Shown: one piece after another, positions 42,788 to 50,106 of the stretch | Numbering within the stretch: the stretch's first letter is position 1 | Layout: each line of letters opens with the position of its first letter | Source of the DNA: Spirochaetales bacterium | Lineage (GTDB): Bacteria > Spirochaetota > Spirochaetia > SZUA-6 | Assembly (NCBI GenBank): GCA_027021365.1 | Contig: JALUUM010000024.1 | Coordinates: 1 to 64,000, forward strand | Length of the DNA: 64,000 nucleotides | Direction of reading: 5' to 3' | The notes under the pieces: generated by a model | Seen by the model: the letters and a program-made list of their open reading frames with translations, nothing else | Databases searched by the model: none | Told to the model about the DNA's origin: nothing | Made by a program: the position numbers and the translations under genes

Positions 42788-42816
42788 ATTATATTTTATT
42801 CTTACAAGGCCTGCAA
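42788..42816 (-). promoter_or_regulatory. Candidate leaderless promoter of the aldo/keto reductase
   Basis: On the minus strand TTGCAG (42816-42811), a 17-base spacer and a perfect TATAAT (42793-42788) end 6 bases before the ATG at 42781. Transcription would then start at or next to that ATG. Confidence 0.5.
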
Positions 42817-42917
42817 TATTGGGAGTCAACTCGACAAGTCTACGGTAGCCTAGGTATTTGTGGACTGTCACTTTCATAACGCACATTTCAAGCTCCCCTT
42901 TTAACCCCGTCGTCTTA

Positions 42918-42946
42918 TCGACAATTACAAATGTTAGTGATATTTT
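42918..42946 (+). promoter_or_regulatory. Candidate leaderless promoter of the MNT gene
   Basis: TCGACA (42918-42923), a 17-base spacer and TATTTT (42941-42946) end 6 bases before the ATG at 42953. No ribosome-binding site is visible. Confidence 0.45.
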
Positions 42947-42952
42947 AATAGT

Positions 42953-43385
42953 ATGAGAATGACCAAAGAGAGATTGATAAATGAATTAGAAAAATATTTT
43001 TCTACCCGACAGGAAGTTGCCTTTGCCTTTCTCTTTGGTTCTGTCTCAAAAAAATAATGCCGGTTTGGATTCTGATATTGATATTGCTATTTACTTTTAT
43101 CCTAAAGGGAAAGGATTTGATTTAGAAGAGGATGTGTTTTTTGAACAGGAGGATGAGATTTGGGTAGATCTCGAAGGTATCTCCGGAATAGAAGTTGACC
43201 TTATTGTTTTAAACAGGGCATCCGCAACAATAGCTTCTACAGTCTATTTGGAAGGAATACCAATCATTATAAAGAATCATTCTCTCTACCGGAAACATTT
43301 TCTCTCTGTAACAGACCTTGCAGAAGAGTACAGAGAATTCGTGAAAGATTATATAGCGATAAAATCACGTTCAAAATCTGGTTAA
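42953..43385 (+). pseudogene. Frameshifted MNT-type nucleotidyltransferase (MntA-like antitoxin)
   Basis: From ATG 42953 the frame reads MRMTKERLINELEKYF and on to FLFGSVSKK, then hits a stop in a run of seven A residues. In the next frame the sequence continues NAGLDSDIDIAIYF to 43385. Together these give the minimal nucleotidyltransferase motif GSx9SD(I)D with the normal nine-residue spacing if one A is removed. The gene is therefore broken by a one-base expansion of the A-tract, or is switched by slippage there. MNT proteins act as antitoxins that AMPylate a HEPN toxin. A HEPN-like remnant follows. The downstream half alone would lack the catalytic Gly-Ser. Confidence 0.78.
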
Positions 43386-43449
43386 TGCTTCGATCGATAT
43401 AGCAAAAATTATTGTTGCTTCGAGAAAACAGCCGATTCCTCAAACTTAG
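43363..43449 (+). pseudogene. Remnant of a HEPN toxin (HepT-like)
   Basis: In the frame shifted by one base from the end of the MNT gene, codons read NHVQNLVNASIDIAKIIVAS and then RKQPIPQT before a TAG. This matches the central helix of HepT proteins, where a conserved LQNAIDIA run is followed by an isoleucine-rich helix and a proline. The N-terminal and C-terminal thirds are missing, and no start codon is available. It is read as a decayed toxin that was once paired or fused with the MNT gene. It ends 3 bases before the convergent fabH stop. Confidence 0.55.
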
Positions 43450-43451
43450 CT

Positions 43452-44435
43452 CTACCAGTAGATAAGGTTTCCCCCGTATGTCAAACCCGCACCAAATCCG
43501 ACTGTTATAATAGGATCTCCCTTTTTTAGAAGTCCCTTTTCTACCAGTGTGTGAAGTGCAAGGGGTATGGATGCCGTAGAGGTATTGGCATATTCGTCTA
43601 TCACCATGAAAAACTTTTCAACAGGAATCTTTGATCTCTTTGCTGCTGCTTCTATTATCCTTCTGTTTGCCTGGTGAGGGACGATATACTTTATATCATC
43701 TATCGTCATATTGTTGTTTTTGAGTAGAGTGTTTATCGTATCGATTATTACTTTGACGGCGAAATTGTAGACACGCCTTCCATCCATGTATAGAAGAAGG
43801 TCCGTAGGGTCTGTTTCTCCCGGCTTGAAGGGATTTCTGGAGCCGCCTGCCTTTCTGAGCAGGTAATCAGCACCGGAACCGTCGGAGCGCAAAACAGAGG
43901 TTTTTATTCCCCTGTTTCCGTCTTCACCCGCCTGTACAACCACTGCTCCCGCTGCGTCGCCGAAGAGGACACATGTATTCCTATCCTTCCAGTTCGTTAC
44001 TCTTGTCAGAATTTCCGTTCCTATTACGAGAATATTCTTTGCAGAGCCGGCCAGGATATAGTTCTTTGCCGTTTCAAGCGCATAGATAAAACCGGTACAT
44101 CCTGCAAGCATATCCACAGCTCCTGCATTCTTGGCACCAATCTTGTCCTGGATTATGCATGCCGTAGAGGGAAAATCAGGATAATCTCCTGAAGAGGATG
44201 TTACCAGAACCATGTCAATGTCTTCCGGTTTCAAGCCTGCCCTTTCAAGTGCAATTTTGGAAGCATTTACGCCAAGGTCCGATGCAGCTTCGTCTTCTGC
44301 GGCAAAATGCCGGTACCTTATGCCTGTATGTGAAACGATCCACTCGTCGGTGGTATCGATGGTTTTCGCCAGTTCATCGTTGCTCACCCTTTTCGAAGGG
44401 ACGTATATTCCGATTGATTGAATGAGTGCTTGCAT
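43452..44435 (-). CDS. fabH: 3-oxoacyl-[acyl-carrier-protein] synthase III (FabH)
   Basis: This 327-residue condensing enzyme joins acetyl-CoA (or a branched primer) to malonyl-ACP to start fatty acid synthesis. The catalytic triad is Cys113 (DMLAGCTGF), His254 (VPHQANRR) and Asn284 (YANTSTAS). The frame extends upstream to 44492, but AAGGAGG selects the ATG at 44435. It is divergent from fabD-fabG-fabF, sharing a 225-base control region. Its promoter contains a strong palindrome that could bind a fatty-acid regulator. Confidence 0.96.
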   Translation of the reverse strand: MQALIQSIGIYVPSKRVSNDELAKTIDTTDEWIVSHTGIRYRHFAAEDEAASDLGVNASKIALERAGLKPEDIDMVLVTSSSGDYPDFPSTACIIQDKIGAKNAGAVDMLAGCTGFIYALETAKNYILAGSAKNILVIGTEILTRVTNWKDRNTCVLFGDAAGAVVVQAGEDGNRGIKTSVLRSDGSGADYLLRKAGGSRNPFKPGETDPTDLLLYMDGRRVYNFAVKVIIDTINTLLKNNNMTIDDIKYIVPHQANRRIIEAAAKRSKIPVEKFFMVIDEYANTSTASIPLALHTLVEKGLLKKGDPIITVGFGAGLTYGGNLIYW

Positions 44436-44463
44436 TTTATACCTCCTTGGGAAAATTGGTGGT

Positions 44464-44492
44464 ATTGTAATCCTCATAGGTATGAGGGTCAA
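44464..44492 (-). promoter_or_regulatory. fabH promoter with palindromic operator in the spacer
   Basis: On the minus strand TTGACC (44492-44487), a 17-base spacer and TACAAT (44469-44464) precede fabH. The spacer holds a perfect 7-2-7 palindrome, CCTCATA-GG-TATGAGG (44472-44487), and outer arms GGTATTG (44461-44467) and CAATACC (44490-44496) extend it over both promoter boxes. A repressor bound here would block fabH. The sequence differs from the known FapR box. Confidence 0.7.
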
Positions 44493-44514
44493 TACCTAGC
44501 CTTGTCATATATCC

Positions 44515-44543
44515 TTGACAACTGCCCTTTTGTATGTTATTTT
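44515..44543 (+). promoter_or_regulatory. fabD operon promoter
   Basis: A perfect TTGACA (44515-44520), a 17-base spacer and TATTTT (44538-44543) drive fabD-fabG-fabF. Transcription would begin near 44550, giving a leader of about 110 bases made largely of the 11-base repeats. Confidence 0.7.
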
Positions 44544-44547
44544 CCCG

Positions 44548-44600
44548 CAGTAGTTGGACAGTAGCTAGACAGTAGTTAGAGGTAATTAGACAGCAGTTGG
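44548..44600 (+). repeat. 11-base tandem repeats in the fabD leader
   Basis: Three successive 11-base units, CAGTAGTTGGA, CAGTAGCTAGA and CAGTAGTTAGA (44548-44580), are followed by two decayed 10-base copies (GGTAATTAGA, CAGCAGTTGG). They occupy the 5' end of the predicted fabD transcript. Confidence 0.75.
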
Positions 44601-44660
44601 CCTGTAACAGTACTGTAGTTAGGCGACGATCATGTAGTAGTCTTAATGAAAGGGGAAAAA

Positions 44661-45596
44661 ATGAGTAAGATAGCATTCCTTTTTCCAGGACAGGGAGCCC
44701 AGTATCCCGGAATGGCAAAAGACTTGTGGGAATCGAGTCAGAAAGTAAAGGAGCTTTTTGAACTTGCCTCTGATGTTTCAAAGATCGATCTTAAGAGGCT
44801 TCTGTTTGAAGGAACAGAGGAAGAATTGAAGGCGACTGACAAGACCCAGATTGCCGTTACCCTTGCAAGTCTCTCTGCAAGCCTCGTACTAAAGGAACAT
44901 GGTATTGAACCGGAAGGTTTTGCCGGCTTTAGCCTTGGTGAGTACTCTGCCTTGAATGAAGCGGGAGTAATAAAGCTGGATGACCTCTTTAAAATAGTAA
45001 AGGTAAGGGGTGAGCTGATGGAAGAGGCAAGCAGAAAGCTTGATTCCTCCTCTGGAAAGGCCGGAATGGCAGCGGTGGTGGGTTTTACATATGAAAAGGC
45101 AATTGAAGCCATGGAAAAGCTGGAAGGAGCAGAGGTTTATCTTGCCAATTACTCCAGCCCTTCACAGGTCGTTCTTGCAGGAACGGCTGATGGCCTTGAT
45201 AAAGCAGAAGGGGTTTTTAAAGAGGCAGGTGCAAGACGTTTTATCCGTTTAAAAGTATCAGGGCCATTTCATTCGCCACTCCTTGGCTATGCCAGGGATG
45301 GCCTGGAGGAGTATCTTAAGGATATTGATTTTTCAGATCCATCCAAGGCCGTTTATTCCAATGTCACGGGCGACAGGGTGAAATCAGGAAACGAGGCGAA
45401 GGAAAATTGTGTCAAGCAGGTGGTTACCACTGTAAGGTGGGTGACAGAGGAAGAAAGCCTCTTAAGGGATGGTTTCAATGATTTTTACGAAGCGGGACCC
45501 GGCAAGGTGCTTTCTGGTCTCTGGAGGTCCTTCAACAGGGAGTATGCCTGTAAACCTGCCGGAACCCTGGAAGATATAAAGGCAATTACAGGTTGA
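44661..45596 (+). CDS. fabD: Malonyl-CoA:ACP transacylase (FabD)
   Basis: This 311-residue enzyme transfers malonyl from CoA to acyl carrier protein. The active-site serine is Ser91 in GFSLGEYSAL, and the partner histidine is His204 in SGPFHSPLL; the N-terminal FLFPGQGAQYPGM is the family hallmark. GAAAGGGG selects the ATG at 44661 over an in-frame ATG at 44646. It is the first gene of fabD-fabG-fabF. The gene for acyl carrier protein, often in this cluster, is not here. Confidence 0.96.
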   Translation: MSKIAFLFPGQGAQYPGMAKDLWESSQKVKELFELASDVSKIDLKRLLFEGTEEELKATDKTQIAVTLASLSASLVLKEHGIEPEGFAGFSLGEYSALNEAGVIKLDDLFKIVKVRGELMEEASRKLDSSSGKAGMAAVVGFTYEKAIEAMEKLEGAEVYLANYSSPSQVVLAGTADGLDKAEGVFKEAGARRFIRLKVSGPFHSPLLGYARDGLEEYLKDIDFSDPSKAVYSNVTGDRVKSGNEAKENCVKQVVTTVRWVTEEESLLRDGFNDFYEAGPGKVLSGLWRSFNREYACKPAGTLEDIKAITG

Positions 45597-45606
45597 GGAG
45601 TTTAAA

Positions 45607-46347
45607 ATGCTATTGAAAGGTAAGAATGCGGTAGTTACAGGTGGTTCCAGGGGAATAGGTTTGGAGATTGTAAAGGATTTCTTAAGGGAGGGAGCCAGTG
45701 TATACTATATTTCCAGGACAGAAAGCTCCCAAAAAAGTGAGCTTGAATCACTGGCAAGGGATAAGGGAGTTACCGTGAAATGGAAGAAGGGTGATGTTTC
45801 CGATGAGTCCGTTGGAAAGGTCATCGAGGAAATATTAAGTGAAGCCGGCAGCATTGATATTCTTGTAAACAATGCCGGTATTACGAGGGATACGCTGATA
45901 TTCAGGATGTCAAAGGAAGATTGGGATGCAGTACTTAATGTTAACCTCCGTTCCGCTTTCTTTACCTGCAAGGCAGTTGCAATGAATATGGCAAAAAGAC
46001 GAAGTGGTTGCATAATAAACATATCCTCCGTTGTAGGTGTAATGGGGAATGCGGGCCAGACAAACTATGCCGCTTCCAAGGCGGGACTTATCGGCTTTTC
46101 GAAGAGTCTTGCAAGAGAAGTTGCAGGACGAGGCGTTAGAGTGAATGTAGTTGCACCTGGATTCGTAGAAACGAGTATGACGGAAAAACTTGGCGAGAAA
46201 GCCAGGGAAATGCTTAAAACGCAGATTCCAATGGGGAGAACGGCACAACCGGAAGAGGTTGCAAGGGCCGTTACCTTTCTTGCATCAGATATGGCATCAT
46301 ATATCACAGGCCATGTCCTCATGGTAGATGGTGGAATGGCTATTTAA
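45607..46347 (+). CDS. fabG: 3-oxoacyl-[acyl-carrier-protein] reductase (FabG)
   Basis: This 246-residue short-chain dehydrogenase reduces 3-oxoacyl-ACP with NADPH. The cofactor loop is TGGSRGIG (residues 11-18), NNAG follows at 88-91, and the catalytic residues are Ser141, Tyr154 and Lys158 (YAASK). It starts 10 bases after fabD behind GAGGAG. The position between fabD and fabF makes the fatty-acid role secure among the many SDR paralogues. Confidence 0.95.
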   Translation: MLLKGKNAVVTGGSRGIGLEIVKDFLREGASVYYISRTESSQKSELESLARDKGVTVKWKKGDVSDESVGKVIEEILSEAGSIDILVNNAGITRDTLIFRMSKEDWDAVLNVNLRSAFFTCKAVAMNMAKRRSGCIINISSVVGVMGNAGQTNYAASKAGLIGFSKSLAREVAGRGVRVNVVAPGFVETSMTEKLGEKAREMLKTQIPMGRTAQPEEVARAVTFLASDMASYITGHVLMVDGGMAI

Positions 46348-46357
46348 GGAGGAATCA

Positions 46358-47602
46358 ATGGAGAGAAGAGTAGTTGTTACCGGACTTGGGACTGTCAATC
46401 CTATAGGGCATAGTATTGCTGAAACCTGGGAATCAGTTAAGAATTCTCGAAGTGGGATAGGCAAAATAACCCACTTCGATACGACTGACTATCCCAGCAA
46501 GGTTGCTGGAGAAGTTAAGGATTTTTCACCGGATAAGTATATAGATAAACGTGAAGCAAGAAGGATGGATAGTTTTACACTCTACGGTCTCCATGCCACG
46601 ATGGAGGCTATGGAGGATGCGGGACTCAAGATAGGAGACTATGATCCCGAGAGAATAGGGGTTATCCTTGGTAACGGAATCGGAGGGATCGAGAGTCTTA
46701 GTGAGGCATTTGAACGGCTACATGCAAGAGGGCCAAAGGCCATTCATCCTCTTACCGTTCCGAAGATGATAATCAATATCGCTCCCGCCCAGATTGCCAT
46801 AAAGTTACAGGCATTCGGGCCGGCCTATGCCGTTGTAAGTGCTTGTTCCTCGGGAACCGATGCCATCGGCCAGGCCTTTAGATGGATAAGATCCGGTGAG
46901 GCTGATATCATGGTAACCGGAGGGACCGAGGCGTCCATTACACCAATTGGTGTTGCCGGTTTTTGCGTACTGCAGGCTTTGAGTACAAAGTATAACGACA
47001 CCCCGGAAAAGGCCAGCAGGCCTTTTGACAGAGACAGGGATGGATTTGTTATAGCAGAAGGTTCAGGAATCCTCATAATAGAAGAACTGGAACATGCAAA
47101 GAAGCGCGGTGCAAAGATATATGCAGAGCTCGGAGGTGAGGGAATAACCTGTGATGCGTATCACCTTACCGCTCCGCATCCGGATGGAAGGGGAGCAGTG
47201 GCTGCAATGGAGATGGCTTTAAGGAAGAGCGGACTAAAACCGGAAGACATCGACTACATAAATGCACACGGAACCTCGACTCCGATAAATGATCCGACTG
47301 AAACAAAGGCGATAAAGAAGGTTTTTGGTGAACATGCCAAAAAATTGAAAATTTCATCGACCAAGTCGATGACGGGGCACCTTTTGGGAGCTGCAGGCGG
47401 TCTCGAAGCGATAATGACGATTCTTGCCATAAAGAATCAGTATATTCCTCCCACGATAAACCTGGAAAATCCGGATCCGGAGTGTGACCTGGATTACGTA
47501 CCAAACAAGGGAATAGAAGCACCGGTAAGAGCTGCCATCTCTAACTCCTTTGGATTTGGCGGCCATAACGCCGTAATGCTCTTTAAAAAGTACGAGGGAT
47601 AA
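46358..47602 (+). CDS. fabF: 3-oxoacyl-[acyl-carrier-protein] synthase II (FabF)
   Basis: This 414-residue elongating condensing enzyme has Cys163 in VSACSSGTDAIG, the NAHGTSTP histidine and the TGHLLGAAG histidine of the Cys-His-His triad. AAGGAGG selects the ATG at 46358, although the frame is open further up inside fabG. Only 10 bases separate it from fabG, so the acpP gene normally found at this place is elsewhere. A terminator follows. Confidence 0.96.
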   Translation: MERRVVVTGLGTVNPIGHSIAETWESVKNSRSGIGKITHFDTTDYPSKVAGEVKDFSPDKYIDKREARRMDSFTLYGLHATMEAMEDAGLKIGDYDPERIGVILGNGIGGIESLSEAFERLHARGPKAIHPLTVPKMIINIAPAQIAIKLQAFGPAYAVVSACSSGTDAIGQAFRWIRSGEADIMVTGGTEASITPIGVAGFCVLQALSTKYNDTPEKASRPFDRDRDGFVIAEGSGILIIEELEHAKKRGAKIYAELGGEGITCDAYHLTAPHPDGRGAVAAMEMALRKSGLKPEDIDYINAHGTSTPINDPTETKAIKKVFGEHAKKLKISSTKSMTGHLLGAAGGLEAIMTILAIKNQYIPPTINLENPDPECDLDYVPNKGIEAPVRAAISNSFGFGGHNAVMLFKKYEG

Positions 47603-47610
47603 AATCCGTA

Positions 47611-47684
47611 AAATAAAAAATCAGCCTGCCGGTTTAGATTTATAGTTTATATTTACTGTTAAGATTTAAGCGGCAGGCTTTTTA
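47611..47684. terminator. Bidirectional terminator between fabF and the phosphate acyltransferase
   Basis: AGCCTGCCG (47623-47631) pairs with CGGCAGGCT (47671-47679). A T-run follows on the plus strand and an A-run precedes on the other side, so both convergent genes can use it. The 39-base loop is AT-rich. Confidence 0.8.
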
Positions 47685-47692
47685 ATTTACTA

Positions 47693-48589
47693 CTACGAGC
47701 TGTGAAGTACGCCGAGGGCAAGGGAGTAGAGCTTACTCTCGGCAGAGTCGGCACGAGAGGTAAGAACTACCGGAACTCTCGCCCCAACGATCAGGCCGGC
47801 AACTTTTGCCCTTCCAAAGAAGATAAGCGATTTGTACAACACGTTTCCCGCCTCGATGTCAGGTGCAACGAGTATATCGGCTCTTCCTGCAAGGGGACTT
47901 TCAATCTTTTTATGCTTTGCGGCCTCCACTGACACGGCATTGTCAAGTGCAAGGGGGCCCTCTACTCTTCCGCCTTTTATTGCTCCCCTTTCATTCATCT
48001 TTACAAGGGCCGCTGCGTCGAGGGTTGCTGGCATTGCAGGATTTACCACCTCGACTGCACAAACAATTGCTGCAACAGGATTTTCGACGCCGAGGCTTGC
48101 TGCCATGTCGATTGCATTCTGCACGATATCCTTTTTCTGTAATAGATCCGGTGCTATGTTCAAACCTGCATCGGTTACGAAGATAAACCGCTCGTAATCC
48201 TTATGGCTAAAAACCGCAACATGGGAGAGGGTCTTTCCAAGATTCAGACCGTTTTCCTTGTTTAAGACCTCCTTAAGGAGCTCCCCTGTGGCAATGAGAC
48301 CTTTCATAAGAAGGTCTGCCTTACCCTCGGTAACAAGCCTTACCGCTGTCCTGGCTACCGAAACACCATCTCCGGGCTCTACTATCTCGTAGGGAGAGAG
48401 AGATATTCCCGAATCGGAAGCAGCCCTTTCTATCTCTTCCTTTTTCCCTACGAGAATCGGTTCAACGATACCCTCTTTCCTTCCGTGTTCAACGGCATCT
48501 AAAACAGTACCGTCTGCAGCCTGCGCTACTGCTATTGTTGATTTTTTCATGCCTTTAGCAGCATCTACCAATTCTTTGAAATCTCTCAT
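47693..48589 (-). CDS. Phosphate acetyl/butyryltransferase
   Basis: This 298-residue protein belongs to the phosphate acetyltransferase/butyryltransferase family, which exchanges CoA for phosphate on acyl-CoA to feed acetate or butyrate kinase and so make ATP. Landmarks are ADLLMKGLIATGELLKEVL, FVTDAGLNIAPDLLQKKDIVQNAI and the C-terminal DILVAPDIEAGNVLYKSL with GLIVGARVPVVLTSRAD. Length suits phosphate butyryltransferase (Ptb) and the short acetyltransferases. ATG 48589 is preferred to a TTG at 48616. No kinase gene is adjacent. It is divergent, by about 50 bases, from the HD-GYP response regulator. Confidence 0.85.
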   Translation of the reverse strand: MRDFKELVDAAKGMKKSTIAVAQAADGTVLDAVEHGRKEGIVEPILVGKKEEIERAASDSGISLSPYEIVEPGDGVSVARTAVRLVTEGKADLLMKGLIATGELLKEVLNKENGLNLGKTLSHVAVFSHKDYERFIFVTDAGLNIAPDLLQKKDIVQNAIDMAASLGVENPVAAIVCAVEVVNPAMPATLDAAALVKMNERGAIKGGRVEGPLALDNAVSVEAAKHKKIESPLAGRADILVAPDIEAGNVLYKSLIFFGRAKVAGLIVGARVPVVLTSRADSAESKLYSLALGVLHSS

Positions 48590-48641
48590 AACTCCAATTT
48601 TAGCTTGAATGGGCAACCAAAATCAATATAATAAGAGAGGA

Positions 48642-49730
48642 ATGCCTGGAAAGATTCTCATTGTAGATGATGAAGAGATGAACCGTGAACTTTTAAAGAG
48701 GTTTCTCGGTTCAGACGGATATGTAACTTTTGATGCCGAAAACGGTAAGCAGGCTCTGGAATCGATTTACAGAGAGAAGCCCGATCTTATTCTTCTCGAC
48801 CTCAACATGCCGGAAATGGATGGCTTTGAGGTACTAAAAAAAATTAAATCAGACAGCACAACAAAGATGATCCCGGTTATTGTAATAACGGCGCTGGGTG
48901 ACGATGCGAACCACCTGAAAGCTCTGGAGCTGGGTGCAGACGATTTCCTCTCCAAGCCCTTTAACATCCATTTTCTTAAAGCAAGGTTGCGGTCTCTCAT
49001 GTCCCTGAAGAGGCTATACGATATAAACCTCGAATACCAGGAAGCACTGAAGCAGCACAATATCCAACTGATGAAGGAACTTATAAAGACCCAGGAAGCA
49101 ACGATAGTTTCTCTCGCTACGCTGGCAGAGTTCAGGGACCCTGAAACAGGCGAACATCTGGAGAGGATAAGGGGTTTTACCAGAGTCCTGGCAGAGAGTT
49201 TGAGAAAAAGAGAGAAATACAAGGCCTACATAAATGAAAACTACATAGAACAGATATTCAAGTCCACACCACTTCATGACATCGGAAAGGTTGGGATACC
49301 GGACTCGATTCTTCTTAAGCCGGGAAAGTTGACAGATGGTGAGTTCGACATCATGAAGACCCATTCAATCATTGGAGGTGATGCAATAAAGTCTGCCATA
49401 GAAAAAGTGGGGCTCTCCCGCTCATTTCTCGACATGGCGGCAAAGGTTGCATACAATCATCATGAAAAGTGGGACGGAACAGGCTATCCTTTTGGCTTAA
49501 AGGGCGAGGATATTCCTTTGAGTGCCAGGATAACCGCTGTGGCAGATGTTTACGATGCACTTACAACGAGAAGGGTGTACAAGCCGGCTTTCCCCCATGA
49601 ATATGCAAAAATGATAGTAAAGGAAGGAGCGGGGAAGCATTTCGACCCGGAGATAGTGGAGGCTTTCCTGGAATCCGAGGAGGATTTTTTAACGCTCAAA
49701 GAGAGGTACAAGGATAAGGAGGATATTTAA
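48642..49730 (+). CDS. Response regulator with HD-GYP phosphodiesterase domain (RpfG-like)
   Basis: This 362-residue regulator has a receiver domain with Asp9, Asp10, phospho-acceptor Asp53 (LLDLNMPEMD) and Lys102 (LSKPF). A linker coiled coil and an HD-GYP domain follow, with HDIGKVGIPDSIL and NHHEKWDGTGYPFG. All catalytic motifs are intact, so c-di-GMP hydrolysis is likely. The in-frame ATG at 48609 has no ribosome site; ATG 48642 follows AGAGAGGA and begins with the receiver strand. It heads a three-gene operon with a small protein and a hybrid histidine kinase, which probably phosphorylates it. A PilZ receptor is encoded at 23751. Confidence 0.92.
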   Translation: MPGKILIVDDEEMNRELLKRFLGSDGYVTFDAENGKQALESIYREKPDLILLDLNMPEMDGFEVLKKIKSDSTTKMIPVIVITALGDDANHLKALELGADDFLSKPFNIHFLKARLRSLMSLKRLYDINLEYQEALKQHNIQLMKELIKTQEATIVSLATLAEFRDPETGEHLERIRGFTRVLAESLRKREKYKAYINENYIEQIFKSTPLHDIGKVGIPDSILLKPGKLTDGEFDIMKTHSIIGGDAIKSAIEKVGLSRSFLDMAAKVAYNHHEKWDGTGYPFGLKGEDIPLSARITAVADVYDALTTRRVYKPAFPHEYAKMIVKEGAGKHFDPEIVEAFLESEEDFLTLKERYKDKEDI

Positions 49731-49731
49731 A

Positions 49732-50106
49732 TTGGATGAATTGAAAGGAAAGATAGTATCGGGTGGTAGGGAGAGAAAGAGTATCTATATGCAAATGAAA
49801 TTCACAAGGTTTGCCCTACCTCCGGTAAGGGACGCACTGGTTATAGGGAAAAAGGCTCATGTGGGATCCAATGCAATCCAAAAGGCTTTTGAAGTGATGT
49901 TACCCGGCTTGTATAAGGTGGTAAAGGTAAACCACCCCTACATCGAGGCTGTAATGGTTAGGAAATCGATACTGCGAAAGATAAAAGAGAGCATATGTAT
50001 TCCAAAGATTATTAGCTATGCAGAATCCCTGATGGACGAAACAGATTCGCTTAGAATTGAAATCAACCTGGAAGTCACCTTCGAAGAAAAGTTAGAGGTT
50101 GAGTAA
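49732..50106 (+). CDS. Conserved-looking small protein in the HD-GYP / hybrid kinase operon
   Basis: This 124-residue cytoplasmic protein starts with TTG one base after the HD-GYP stop, behind AAGGAGG. It overlaps the following kinase start by TAATG, so the three are translationally coupled. It has no membrane segment or known motif. The middle (FALPPVRDALVIGKKAHVGSNAIQKAFEVMLPG) and the C-terminal beta strand with acidic end suggest a compact alpha/beta fold. It may be a partner or adaptor of the kinase. I do not recognise the family. Confidence 0.75.
   Translation: MDELKGKIVSGGRERKSIYMQMKFTRFALPPVRDALVIGKKAHVGSNAIQKAFEVMLPGLYKVVKVNHPYIEAVMVRKSILRKIKESICIPKIISYAESLMDETDSLRIEINLEVTFEEKLEVE

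Noticed and set aside
43017..43385. Programmed -1 ribosomal frameshift at the A-run of the MNT gene
   Set aside because: The run A-AAA-AAA looks like a slippery heptamer, but restoring the nucleotidyltransferase frame needs a +1 shift (one base fewer in the DNA), not -1.
46328..46357. Earlier start for fabF
   Set aside because: The frame is open into fabG, but AAGGAGG precedes the ATG at 46358 and the FabF N-terminus fits there.
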